Shown here piece by piece: positions 8,126 through 15,964 of a stretch of 64,000 nucleotides of DNA (position 1 is its first letter; the number at the start of each line of letters is the position of its first letter). Under the pieces are notes generated by a model that did no database searches, was not told where the DNA came from, and worked only from the letters and a program-made list of their open reading frames with translations. A program made the translations under genes and the position numbers. Source of the DNA: B10-G9 sp963712165 (GTDB taxonomy: Bacteria; Chloroflexota; Anaerolineae; Anaerolineales; UBA11858); contig CAVQGY010000001.1 of NCBI GenBank assembly GCA_963712165.1, positions 372,001 through 436,000 of the forward strand, given 5' to 3'.

Positions 8126-9217
8126 ATGAAGCCCATACAATCAATCTCATCTTTTATTCTGTTCCTGGTACTCACTGCCTTAATATCAAGCTGCGGATCT
8201 GGATCCATCCTGGAACCAGAAAATACAACAGCCCCGCCAAAACCAACCACCCTTCCAACCGCCTCAATACCTACTGCCACACCAACACCGGAGGAGCCGG
8301 AGACACCGGGTTCCCTGTATAACAAATTTCTACTTGGAGAAGCCATTGGACCGGTTTACAGTCTGGAATGGTCCCCCGATGGACACGTTCTGGCATCAAC
8401 CGCCTACGGGCGAATCACCCTCTGGGATGCAATAACCCTGACTGAATTGACCACCCTGAATAAACACAACCATTTTGTCTGGGGAGTTGCCTGGGCTCCG
8501 GATGGCAGTAGATTTGCCTCTGCCAGCCGGGATGGAAAAGTGCGCGTCTGGAACGCCAGCTCTTATGAAGAACTGTATTTTATTAAACCCGGGGATACTT
8601 TTTGCGTGGACTGGTCGCCGGACGGCCAGCAGCTGGTGACAGGAACAGCCGCGGGGCGGGTTGCGATCTGGGATGCGGAAACCGGCGAAATGGTCCAGGA
8701 ATGGAGCGGGAAATCTCTGATCATCAGTGTGGCCTGGTCACCGGATGGCAGCACAATTGCTGCAGGTCTATTTGATGGGAAAGTCCGCCGTTGGAATCCA
8801 GAGACCGGCGAAGAACTTCCAACGCTGATCGGCACGGAATCCAGAAGTGATGCCAATGGGATTGCCTGGTCGCCGGATGGAACAATATTAGCCTCGGTTC
8901 ACCAGGATGGAAAAATTCGCTTATGGGATGTTGAAAACGATACCCTGATCAACACCTTTTTTAGTCACGGAAACTGGGTGCGCGGGGTAGCCTGGTCACC
9001 AGATGGCCAGATGCTTGCCTCGGCAGGAAATGATGCTCTGGTGAAAATCTGGGATGTAGAAACCGGAGAATTATTGTCAAAAGCTATCGACGTGGATCAT
9101 ATAATGCCATTCTGGAGTGTGTCCTGGTCTCCTGATGGCAAGAAAATAGCTGTTGGCAGCGGTGAATACGATTCAGTCAGGGATCATGGCACCATTACCC
9201 TCTGGAATGTTAAATAA
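8126..9217 (+). CDS. WD40-repeat lipoprotein (seven-bladed propeller)
   Basis: Secreted, membrane-anchored beta-propeller of 363 residues. The signal peptide ends in lipobox LISSC near residue 24, followed by a Thr/Pro linker (about residues 35-60). Seven WD repeats follow, each with the W(S/A)PDG turn and ending in a W-D/W-N strand (LWD, VWN, IWD, RWN, LWD, IWD, LWN), enough to close one ring. AAGGAGATCC precedes the ATG. No catalytic domain is attached, so it probably acts as a surface interaction scaffold. It is the cargo between the tRNA gene region and the second tRNA-derived repeat. Confidence 0.9.
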   Translation: MKPIQSISSFILFLVLTALISSCGSGSILEPENTTAPPKPTTLPTASIPTATPTPEEPETPGSLYNKFLLGEAIGPVYSLEWSPDGHVLASTAYGRITLWDAITLTELTTLNKHNHFVWGVAWAPDGSRFASASRDGKVRVWNASSYEELYFIKPGDTFCVDWSPDGQQLVTGTAAGRVAIWDAETGEMVQEWSGKSLIISVAWSPDGSTIAAGLFDGKVRRWNPETGEELPTLIGTESRSDANGIAWSPDGTILASVHQDGKIRLWDVENDTLINTFFSHGNWVRGVAWSPDGQMLASAGNDALVKIWDVETGELLSKAIDVDHIMPFWSVSWSPDGKKIAVGSGEYDSVRDHGTITLWNVK

Positions 9218-9327
9218 ACCAGATCTGCTCAACAGTCTGGACGCCTAAAAAATTGGAACAAACAAGAGGGGCTTGTCAGCCTTCTGATAATCATTTTTTT
9301 ATCAGGAGTTTTTCATTCCTGGGGACC

Positions 9328-9460
9328 GGGGACTCATAAGCCCTTGGCCGGCGGTTCAAATCCGCCCCTCGCCACCAAAAAAAACACACTCTGAGGAGTG
9401 TGTTTTGTGATTAAGGCATAGATAGCCAGGGGATTCTTTCAGAAACTCTGGTCGATGATC
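9328..9460 (+). repeat. tRNA-Met 3'-end repeat, copy 2 (att-like)
   Basis: Bases 9328-9374 match tRNA-Met 5649-5695 perfectly over 47 bases (anticodon loop to discriminator). Copy 2 continues with CCA, which the intact tRNA lacks. The similarity goes on through the terminator hairpin (AAAACACACTC-TGAG-GAGTGTGTTTT, 9381-9406) to the shared CTGGTCGATGAT at 9448-9459, which is 5787-5798 in copy 1. The acceptor 5' half is absent, so no functional tRNA is encoded. Confidence 0.9.
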
Positions 9461-9575
9461 AGAACAAATACCTGGTTTTTTTGGAAACTCGATCATCCCA
9501 TTATCAATCCGTTATAATCTCCTTTTATAAAGAGATAAAGAGGATTCGGTACCATTATCAAGTAAAAGGTTCTAC

Positions 9576-10974
9576 GTGATGAAAAAAACTTCTTGGAAAA
9601 TATGGGCTCGCCTCTTGCTTATCATCGGAGTGTTTATTCTTACCTTCAGAACAGTTGAAGCTCAAGATGGAGGTGGAATTCAAGTCCTCAGCACAGAAAT
9701 TGAGAATAACTTCCCTGATGACTTAACTTTTCATATCAGTGTTCAATCCCCAACCGAAATCACAAGCGTTAAACTCTACTACAAAACACAGGGAAGTTTA
9801 TCAAACCAATCTCAGCCTATCGATATTGAACCTGCTTCATTGGTTACATGCTTCCTATACCTGGGATACATCAAATATAACGGTTGCTCCCAGTACTCCA
9901 ATTTATTATTATTGGCAAATAACTGATGCGGAAGGCAATAAATTAAGGACTCCGGAGCAGTTAATTCATTATGATGATTTCCGGTTTGATTGGCAGGAGT
10001 TGAGGTCTCCGGAGATCATCCTGCGCTGGTATGAGGGTGATACAGGTTTCGGGAACAAGATCTTTGATGTTGCCAATCGAGCCCTGGCTCAGATGAAAGG
10101 GGAAACCAACCTCGAGCTGGATTTTCCGGTGATCATCCTGCTCTATGCCAATGATGAAGATTTCAATTCCTGGCTTTTTTATTCCCATGACTGGGTTGGA
10201 GGTATGGCATTTCCCTCCCTGGGAATCACAACCCAAATTCTGCCATCATCGTCAAACTTGTCCTGGATTGAAAACGTGATACCTCACGAAATTGCCCATC
10301 TTTTCTTTTTCCAGGTGATCAATGCCGATATTTACTTTTGGCCTTCCTGGCTGGATGAAGGCCTGGCCCAATATTATGAATTTTCCGACAATGAGGTGGC
10401 CTTAGAACGGGTTGTCCAGGCAGCTCATGATAAGGCATTATTACCTTTAGTTCTTATTTCAGGTGATTTTGGCAGCGATCCTGAACAAGCCTATCTCGCT
10501 TATGATCAATCCTACTCTGTTGTGTTTTATATGCTTGAGACCTGGGGGCAGGATGGCCTCCAGAAATTAATCGCGAATTTCCGTGAAGGTATGGGATATC
10601 GAGAAGCTGTAGAAGGTGCTTATCAAATTTCCTGGGAGGAGTTTGAAGCTGGTTGGATAACCTGGCTAGGAGTCCCAACAACACCTGCCCCTCCTCCTAC
10701 CCCTACCGTGTCGCTCCTATTAATGTTAACTCCCAGCGCGACACAAATCGAGTCAGCAACGCAGGTTTCTCAAGCCGATGGTGATACCCATGCTGCGCCC
10801 CTGACTGAAACCCCAGAAATAGGAATGACCGAAGAAGTGGAAGCTGATTTAAATCCCTTACAGCGATTGGATAAACCATCTGGATTGTTCATTATTGGGG
10901 TGTTGATTGTTTTGGTTTTAATACCAGCGATATTGATTAATGCAATAAATAAAAGAGCATCAAAGGATAATTAA
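9576..10974 (+). pseudogene. Frameshifted zincin metalloprotease with C-terminal anchor
   Basis: The first frame starts MMKKTSWKIWARLLLIIGVF (signal peptide) and ends at 9926. A second frame takes over near 9855 as ASYTWDTSNITVAPSTPIYY and runs to 10974. One inserted base in 9848-9858 explains the break; the joined product would be about 465 residues. It contains the zinc site PHEIAHLFF (HExxH) followed by DEGLAQYYE, the gluzincin third-ligand motif of the peptidase MA family, then a Thr/Pro linker and a C-terminal membrane helix with basic tail (INKRASKDN). It is likely a surface protease if expressed. Confidence 0.75.
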
Positions 10975-10995
10975 GAGTTGAAGCCAGGAGATTTT

Positions 10996-11130
10996 TAAGC
11001 CCTTGGCCTGGCTTGTCAGTTCAAATCCGCCCCTCGCCATTAAATAAAACACACTCTCTGGAGTGTGTTTTGTGTTTTCTGCAATAGGCATACAGGGGAC
11101 TCTTCCAATAATAATCTGGTTGAGAATAGA
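10996..11130 (+). repeat. tRNA-Met 3'-end repeat, copy 3 (degenerate)
   Basis: TAAGCCCTTGGCC at 10996, then TTCAAATCCGCCCCTCGCCA ending at 11039, matches the tRNA-Met T arm and acceptor 3' strand with an altered middle. The terminator hairpin AAAACACACTC-TCTG-GAGTGTGTTTT follows at 11046-11071, then the shared GGCATACAGGGG element. The anticodon arm is mostly lost. Confidence 0.85.
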
Positions 11131-11189
11131 ATTAAGATTTGTTGAATGAGGTATATTGTATAAGAGGAATAATGATATAGGAAAGTAAT

Positions 11190-12053
11190 ATGCCCACAAG
11201 AAACTCCCCTACTTATCCCATTCTTGTGCTATGTGGCCGGGATCTAAAACGTCGGGAATTATTAGAGGTTCTTGATCCTGATGGCGAGTACCCCTCCAAG
11301 GCTCTCCTCCCCATGCATGGAAAACGGGTCATGGATTGGCACTTAGAGGCTCTATTTGCTTCGAAGTACGTGGATGAGGTCTATCTAATCGGTCTAAAGC
11401 CTGAAGAATTTCCCTCCTCTGCAAATCTATCCTATATCCCCTGCGACCTCACTTCCACCATTCTAGAAAAGATTACCACAGGTGCAAACTTTCTCCAGGC
11501 TAAATATCCTGATCAGGAACACTTGATCGTCAGCACAGGTGATGCACCAGGGATATTATCGGAGTCAATTGATATTTTTATCGAAACCCTCATAAACGAT
11601 CAAGATATAGATGTGCTGCTGGCCGGTGCCCCGGAAGATGGCATCCTGGAAGCATTTCCCGAACATGGCCGGGTGCTTGGTAAATTCAAAGACCTGAGCG
11701 TGACGCCAGGAGAATTGATGGCCTATCGATATTCAATAATCCCCAAAATCACAGATGAGATTGAGCAGCTGACTGTTCGCAGGCGTGAGTTCGATCGCAG
11801 GTCAGACACTTCAAAACTGATCCCCCTGATGCGCTATCTGGCAAAAAATCCCCGCTTATGGGTCCTGATTGGTAAATATCTTTCTGGAAATCTCACTTTA
11901 AGTGAAGCGGAAAATATCCTGTCCAAAGCTTACGACATGAAACTCAGGGCTGTCATTATTAACGATCCGGGGTTTGGCATGGATATGGATCTGCCTGAGG
12001 ATTATCAAAGATTATCTGATTATGTTAATAAGATTAAAATCCTCAAAACCTGA
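11190..12053 (+). CDS. MobA-like NTP transferase family protein
   Basis: 287-residue protein with a GT-A nucleotidyltransferase fold pattern. The N-terminal strand and loop are VLCGRDLKRRELL, followed by SKALLPMHGKRVMDWHLEAL (about residues 37-56), equivalent to the substrate-fixing KALLPVxGKPMLEH motif. STGDAPG (about residues 112-118) occupies the place of the metal-binding Asp. The classical GGxGTRM loop is altered, so activity on a specific nucleotide cannot be read. AGGAAAG precedes the ATG. It stands alone between tRNA-repeat copies 3 and 4, so its pathway is unknown. Confidence 0.7.
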   Translation: MPTRNSPTYPILVLCGRDLKRRELLEVLDPDGEYPSKALLPMHGKRVMDWHLEALFASKYVDEVYLIGLKPEEFPSSANLSYIPCDLTSTILEKITTGANFLQAKYPDQEHLIVSTGDAPGILSESIDIFIETLINDQDIDVLLAGAPEDGILEAFPEHGRVLGKFKDLSVTPGELMAYRYSIIPKITDEIEQLTVRRREFDRRSDTSKLIPLMRYLAKNPRLWVLIGKYLSGNLTLSEAENILSKAYDMKLRAVIINDPGFGMDMDLPEDYQRLSDYVNKIKILKT

Positions 12054-12107
12054 TTGATTATCCACCATAATCCATCCCGAAAGGGCTTGAATAATCTTCA
12101 TGAAAAT

Positions 12108-12215
12108 ATAAGCCATTGATCTGGCTTGCCAGTTCTAATCCACCCCTCGCCATCTAGAGAAGACTAAGATAAAAACACACACTTTAAGCAGTGTGTGTTG
12201 TGTTTTAGGCTGACC
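12108..12215 (+). repeat. tRNA-Met 3'-end repeat, copy 4 (degenerate)
   Basis: ATAAGCC at 12108, then GGCTTGCCAGTTCTAATCC and ACCCCTCGCCA ending at 12151, matches the tRNA 3' half with several substitutions and shares the CTGGCTTG variant with copy 3. A hairpin AACACACACT-TTAAGC-AGTGTGTGTT follows at 12174-12199. Confidence 0.8.
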
Positions 12216-12322
12216 TACCTAAATTTATTGTAAAGAAAATTATGATTTGGACTGGAATATATTTGTTATTCTTAGAATAGATCGGTTATTGATACCTTAA
12301 TTCTCTCGTATTGGAGGTATAT

Positions 12323-12862
12323 ATGGCAAGAGGACCAGGCAGAGCTATTACGGGATTGATCACATTGATTATAGGTGGAACAGTCTACACCGTAAGTCAG
12401 TCAGACATAGTTAGTAATTTTTCTGATGAAACTGGCATGTCACAACAAGAGGCTCAACGGTATGTAGAAAGCATTCCCGAAGATGAGTTAGTTCCCTTTG
12501 AAGAATTGGGCTCAGAGTTTATTGTTGATGGACAAGAGATTCTCAGCATTGTCTCAGAAATAGATTGTGTCACTTACTTCTATGAATGGGAAACTGATAC
12601 GTTATCCTGCGATGAGGGAAAGTCGCAACTTAGACAATTTGCGGAAAGCGAAATTGCCCTGGGGGAGGCGTATAAAGTTATTGGCTCCGAAACAGCATCC
12701 ACTGAGGATATTCAAACAGTGATCTGGTTGATTGATAGAGTGAATGATAATTACAGTTTGGATATTATCAATGAGCTGTTAGAGTATTCAGAAATTGATG
12801 AATCCATAAAAACCAACCTGTATAATAAGGCTTTGCTTCAAGCAGCATTAGATAGCGAATAG
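12323..12862 (+). CDS. Hypothetical membrane-anchored protein
   Basis: 179-residue protein I do not recognise. An N-terminal hydrophobic segment (ITGLITLIIGGTVYTVS, residues 9-25) would anchor it, and the rest is acidic and mostly helical with two cysteines (DCVTYF, LSCDEG). The ATG at 12323 is chosen because GGAGG lies 5 bases upstream; an in-frame TTG at 12311 overlaps that site. The gene is clearly more AT-rich than its neighbours, consistent with acquisition. It ends just before a strong terminator and follows tRNA-repeat copy 4. Confidence 0.7.
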   Translation: MARGPGRAITGLITLIIGGTVYTVSQSDIVSNFSDETGMSQQEAQRYVESIPEDELVPFEELGSEFIVDGQEILSIVSEIDCVTYFYEWETDTLSCDEGKSQLRQFAESEIALGEAYKVIGSETASTEDIQTVIWLIDRVNDNYSLDIINELLEYSEIDESIKTNLYNKALLQAALDSE

Positions 12863-12886
12863 TGTAAATCTGACCCGCACCACACA

Positions 12887-12920
12887 AAAGGACCACCTTA
12901 TTGGTGGTCCTTTTTTTCGA
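12887..12920 (+). terminator. Rho-independent terminator
   Basis: Stem AAAGGACCACC / TGGTGGTCCTTT with loop TTAT and a T-run (12910-12917). Serves the 12323 gene. Confidence 0.9.
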
Positions 12921-13010
12921 TCCTAAAAAAACCATCTCGATCCGCTCTCGGAAATGGCGAGGTGATCAGCATTTCCCCACCCATTATTCTTGTATTGCGT
13001 TACAGCGAGC

Positions 13011-14165
13011 CTAGGGGCTGGAAAGATCCTCAATGAGCTGTTGAAGCGCGGCTTCACCGGCTGGATCCATGGGAAGCGGTTCCAGAGATACAACCGCGGG
13101 AATGATAAATTCTTCCAGCAGGATCTGAGGGACATAAAAATCGTAATCGCTCAAAGTGCTGGTAAAAACCACAACCAGATCCTTCTCAGGCACGACGAAA
13201 ATAAACTGGCCCCTATATCCCAAAGCCAAGAAGTAACCTGAATCATCAACCCACCACTGGTATCCGTAGCCTTCCTCCAAGGTCGCTGGGATATGGCTCA
13301 TTGTTGATACACCCACCCATGAGGATGGAATGATCTGCTCGCCATCCCATTCTCCACCTTTCAAGTATAGGTAGCCGATCTTCGCCATATCCTGAGATAA
13401 CATTCTAAGCTCTCCCCATCCGATATTGATTCCCTGTGGGTTTGTAGGCCAGGTCACATCGCTGATCCCCAGGCGCTCAAAAAGGTATTTTTCAGCAAAT
13501 TCCAGGGCAGAGATGCCTGTCGTTTCCGAAATGATCGCAGATAGAAGAAATGAGGACCCATTGCAGTATTCAAAATAACTTCCTGGCGTATGGGCCATGG
13601 GCAGATCAAGTATGTGCTGAACCCAGTCTTCTTTTCCTCTCATCTCATTCAGTCCACCCCAATGATAGAGATACGAATCTCTGCAATTTAAGCCTGTAGT
13701 CATCGTCAAGAGATTTTCCAGGGTCATGCTCTCCTTATTCGGGTCCAGATTATCGAATATCCTGTCGGGAAAGAACTCCAGGACAGGTGTTTGCACATCC
13801 CCGATATATCCCTGGTCGATGGCTATACCGATCAGAATTGAAACAATGCTCTTGGTGCAGGAATGGATGATGTGTTTTGAATTCGTATCATAGGGGTAGA
13901 CGGCGGCGTCCAGGATCAGGTACCCATTCCTAATGACCGTCACGCTGTCAATTGCGTGGTTCTCATCCCGGATGGTTTCCAGCATAGCTGCCAGGACCCG
14001 GGAGTCCATTCCCTGGGCTTCAGGTGGAGTGGTTGGCCAACCATGAGTGGGCCAGCCAACTTCGGTAGCAATTGGCTCTAGGGCCTGATCTGCCTGACTG
14101 CATCCCGTTAGGAGCAGCAGGGTACAGCAAATGATCAAGAACGATCGAAAACGGCCTGAAATCAA
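13011..14165 (-). CDS. Serine hydrolase, class C beta-lactamase family lipoprotein
   Basis: 384-residue penicillin-binding-fold hydrolase. It starts at TTG (14165) behind GGGAGG. The lipobox is LLTG|C22. The nucleophile motif SCTK (Ser102, Lys105) and the second motif YCN (Tyr200, Asn202) are intact; the third motif is probably GYRGQF, replacing KTG as usual in the esterase/peptidase branch. By family this could be an esterase, D-aminopeptidase or EstB-like enzyme rather than a resistance enzyme. It faces left, away from the CAP-domain gene, and its ribosome site overlaps a short tRNA-like remnant at 14172. Confidence 0.88.
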   Translation of the reverse strand: MISGRFRSFLIICCTLLLLTGCSQADQALEPIATEVGWPTHGWPTTPPEAQGMDSRVLAAMLETIRDENHAIDSVTVIRNGYLILDAAVYPYDTNSKHIIHSCTKSIVSILIGIAIDQGYIGDVQTPVLEFFPDRIFDNLDPNKESMTLENLLTMTTGLNCRDSYLYHWGGLNEMRGKEDWVQHILDLPMAHTPGSYFEYCNGSSFLLSAIISETTGISALEFAEKYLFERLGISDVTWPTNPQGINIGWGELRMLSQDMAKIGYLYLKGGEWDGEQIIPSSWVGVSTMSHIPATLEEGYGYQWWVDDSGYFLALGYRGQFIFVVPEKDLVVVFTSTLSDYDFYVPQILLEEFIIPAVVSLEPLPMDPAGEAALQQLIEDLSSP

Positions 14166-14171
14166 TTATCC

Positions 14172-14188
14172 TCCCTCGCCACCAAAAA
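14172..14188 (+). repeat. Possible fifth tRNA-Met 3' remnant
   Basis: CCCTCGCCACCAAAAA at 14173-14188 equals 9366-9381 of copy 2, including the encoded CCA. Only 16 bases and no terminator hairpin follows, so chance or a remnant are both possible. Confidence 0.35.
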
Positions 14189-14297
14189 GATACTTATCAA
14201 CCTATGATTAATACCCTATTGATATCAATCCAATTAAGCTGATATCTGCATATCAATCAATTATATATGATAGAGTCAGGTGGGAAAATGGATCAGA

Positions 14298-15210
14298 TCA
14301 GGGCCGTCCAAAATCCGCCGTATAATAAGCGTCATAGGGCAGCAGATCTACATCCCCCGCATAGCGGAACCCCACCCCGATGTGGACCGCATTCGGGCTG
14401 AGGATATTCGCCCGATGACCATCACTGTTCATCCACATATTCACCACAGAGGAAGGTGAGAATCCTTGGCTGGAGCTGGCTGCGATATTCTCCGCGGCCC
14501 AGGAATAACTGTAACCAGCGTCCGAGCATGCGTGAGAAGGGAGAGGATCCATCAGACCCGGTATGGCTCCAGGTGTCAGTACAGGCCATGTCCAGACTGT
14601 GGCGGCGGGCAGCCTGGGTCAGGCTGGAATTCTGGACCAGAGGATCCAATCCCCGGTCTGTCCGCTCCTTGTTGATCAAAGTGAAGACCTGGTCCTCATA
14701 ACCGCTATTCCCCGATGAAACACATTCACTCGGTGTCGGCGGCTTGGGCGTGTTGGTATCAGCTGGCGGTTTGGGTGTGCTTGTGTCCGCCGGAGGTTTG
14801 GGCGTGTTCGTATCAGCCGCAGGCTTGGGGGTGTTCGTGTCACCAGGAGGTTGGGTCGGTTTCGAAGTTGCCGGTGGTTTGGTTGGGATGGGTGTATTCG
14901 AGGGATCGATAGTGCTGGTTGTCGAAGTGAAAGTTAAGGTTGGGGTCGCAGACGGTGTCGGCGAGTACTCGTCCTCCCCTGGTCCAGCAAGCTCAGGGGT
15001 CTCTGAAGGGGCAGGATGATCAAGCTCTTCAGACCCTGCCTCCATCAGCGGTGTGCTGGTACTCGTAAAAGTCGCTTTGAGAAGGAAGGGAGTTAATGTC
15101 GCAGTCCCGGAGATTTCTCGATTGACCATCTTCAATCCTGTTTTGCAGGCAGCCAAAGATCCTGAAAGCAGGACTGTGATCAAGATGGCCAATACGATAC
15201 ATTTTCGCAT
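14298..15210 (-). pseudogene. Frameshifted CAP/SCP-domain lipoprotein
   Basis: From 15210 the protein starts MRKCIVLAILITVLLSG with lipobox SLAA|C, then a long Thr/Pro linker containing four DTNTPKPPA-type repeats, then a CAP domain (INKERTDRGLDPLVQNSSL, ARRHSLDMA, WSHTGSDGSSPFSRML). An extra G near 14517 breaks the frame; the next frame continues DAGYSYSWAAENIAASS and SDGHRANILSPNAVHIGVGF to 14298. Both halves of the CAP signature are present, so one indel separates it from an intact gene of about 300 residues. An upstream in-frame start up to 15285 is possible but would bury the signal peptide. Confidence 0.75.
14738..14845 (-). repeat. Four 27-bp tandem repeats encoding a Thr/Pro linker
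   Basis: Four in-frame units of 27 bases encode D-T-(N/S)-T-P-K-P-(P/A)-A in the linker of the CAP-domain lipoprotein. The units differ by synonymous and a few coding changes. Confidence 0.85.
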
Positions 15211-15549
15211 AATGGGATCCACACCGGTCCAACAGATATTGTGATCCTCCAGTTTTATAAAACCAGAGGAGGGATTCCCCTTCATACTCAGGGAGATTAA
15301 AGTAACCTGATTATATACATATTGAGGTGGATTAATCGGGGGCTAATAAAACTGTAAATGAATGCTTAGCTTACCCAATACAGTCCTGTTCACTATCAGG
15401 CAGGAAGAAATCAGCGGAAGCCGATAAAAATTAGGGGAAAATCCATCCAGGGCGCCTAGAAACCTTGTTATAATCCAATTAATTCTAATCCAGATGCACA
15501 ATTAATCCTAACCCTGATTGATTTGTGCACCCACCCCCAGGAGGGATCC
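15211..15549. other. Intergenic region between divergent lipoprotein genes
   Basis: No gene seen. A TATAAT at 15479-15484 could serve the 15550 gene, but no good -35 lies 16-18 bases upstream. Confidence 0.4.
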
Positions 15550-15714
15550 ATGCCAAAATCCAAGCTCATTCTTGCCATTTTGCTGATCATAACTCTTTCT
15601 CTCTTCTTAACAGGATGTGACTTATTCGGATTTGACACCAGCGAGTTTTGCTGCTTTTCTGGATTGCTCCCCTTGCCACTCTTGGTGGTTGGTTTTAAGT
15701 TATTTGGAAAGTAG
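15550..15714 (+). CDS. Small lipoprotein (54 residues)
   Basis: Short secreted protein starting MPKSKLILAILLIITLSLFL with lipobox LTG|C. Only about 30 residues remain after the lipidated Cys: DLFGFDTSEFCCF, then a hydrophobic segment (GLLPLPLLVVGFKLF). GGAGGG lies 5 bases before the ATG and a terminator follows at 15799, so it is probably a real single-gene unit. The mature part, with a CC pair and a second hydrophobic stretch, might lie flat on or insert in the membrane. No family recognised. Confidence 0.65.
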   Translation: MPKSKLILAILLIITLSLFLTGCDLFGFDTSEFCCFSGLLPLPLLVVGFKLFGK

Positions 15715-15798
15715 CCATCCAGAACACGTACATTTAATAAATCTTCTTCTGGAAAATTGGGGGCTCCAGTATAACGCCGCCTGCCATCCGTTAAGAGG

Positions 15799-15831
15799 AA
15801 AAAGCACACCCCTCAAGAGTGTGCTTTTTTC
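15799..15831 (+). terminator. Rho-independent terminator
   Basis: AAAAAGCACAC ... GTGTGCTTTTTT with flanking A and T runs; ends the small lipoprotein transcript. Confidence 0.8.
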
Positions 15832-15964
15832 CTTTAACTACAGTTCACCCCTGTCAAAATCCGCTTACAAACACCTTACATCAGCCTCTTAACTTCTTGC
15901 AGCCTCACTCCCTTCAATTCATAATCTGAGAGTGAATTATCCAACGAATAACAAGGAGTGCAAC

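Noticed and set aside
9328..9377. Second functional tRNA-Met
   Set aside because: The acceptor 5' strand and D arm are absent upstream of 9328, so no cloverleaf can form.
13011..14165. Antibiotic-resistance beta-lactamase
   Set aside because: The SCTK and YCN motifs fit the broad esterase/peptidase branch of class C-like hydrolases. A resistance role is not supported.
5624..14190. Intact integrative element or prophage with integrase
   Set aside because: The tRNA repeats look like att sites, but no integrase, excisionase, replication or structural phage gene is visible in the interval.
14735..14850. CRISPR array
   Set aside because: The 27-bp units are directly tandem, without spacers, and in frame with a lipoprotein linker.
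14744..15019. Plus-strand Val/Gly-rich repetitive frame
   Set aside because: Produced by the reverse strand of the Thr/Pro repeat linker in the CAP-domain lipoprotein.
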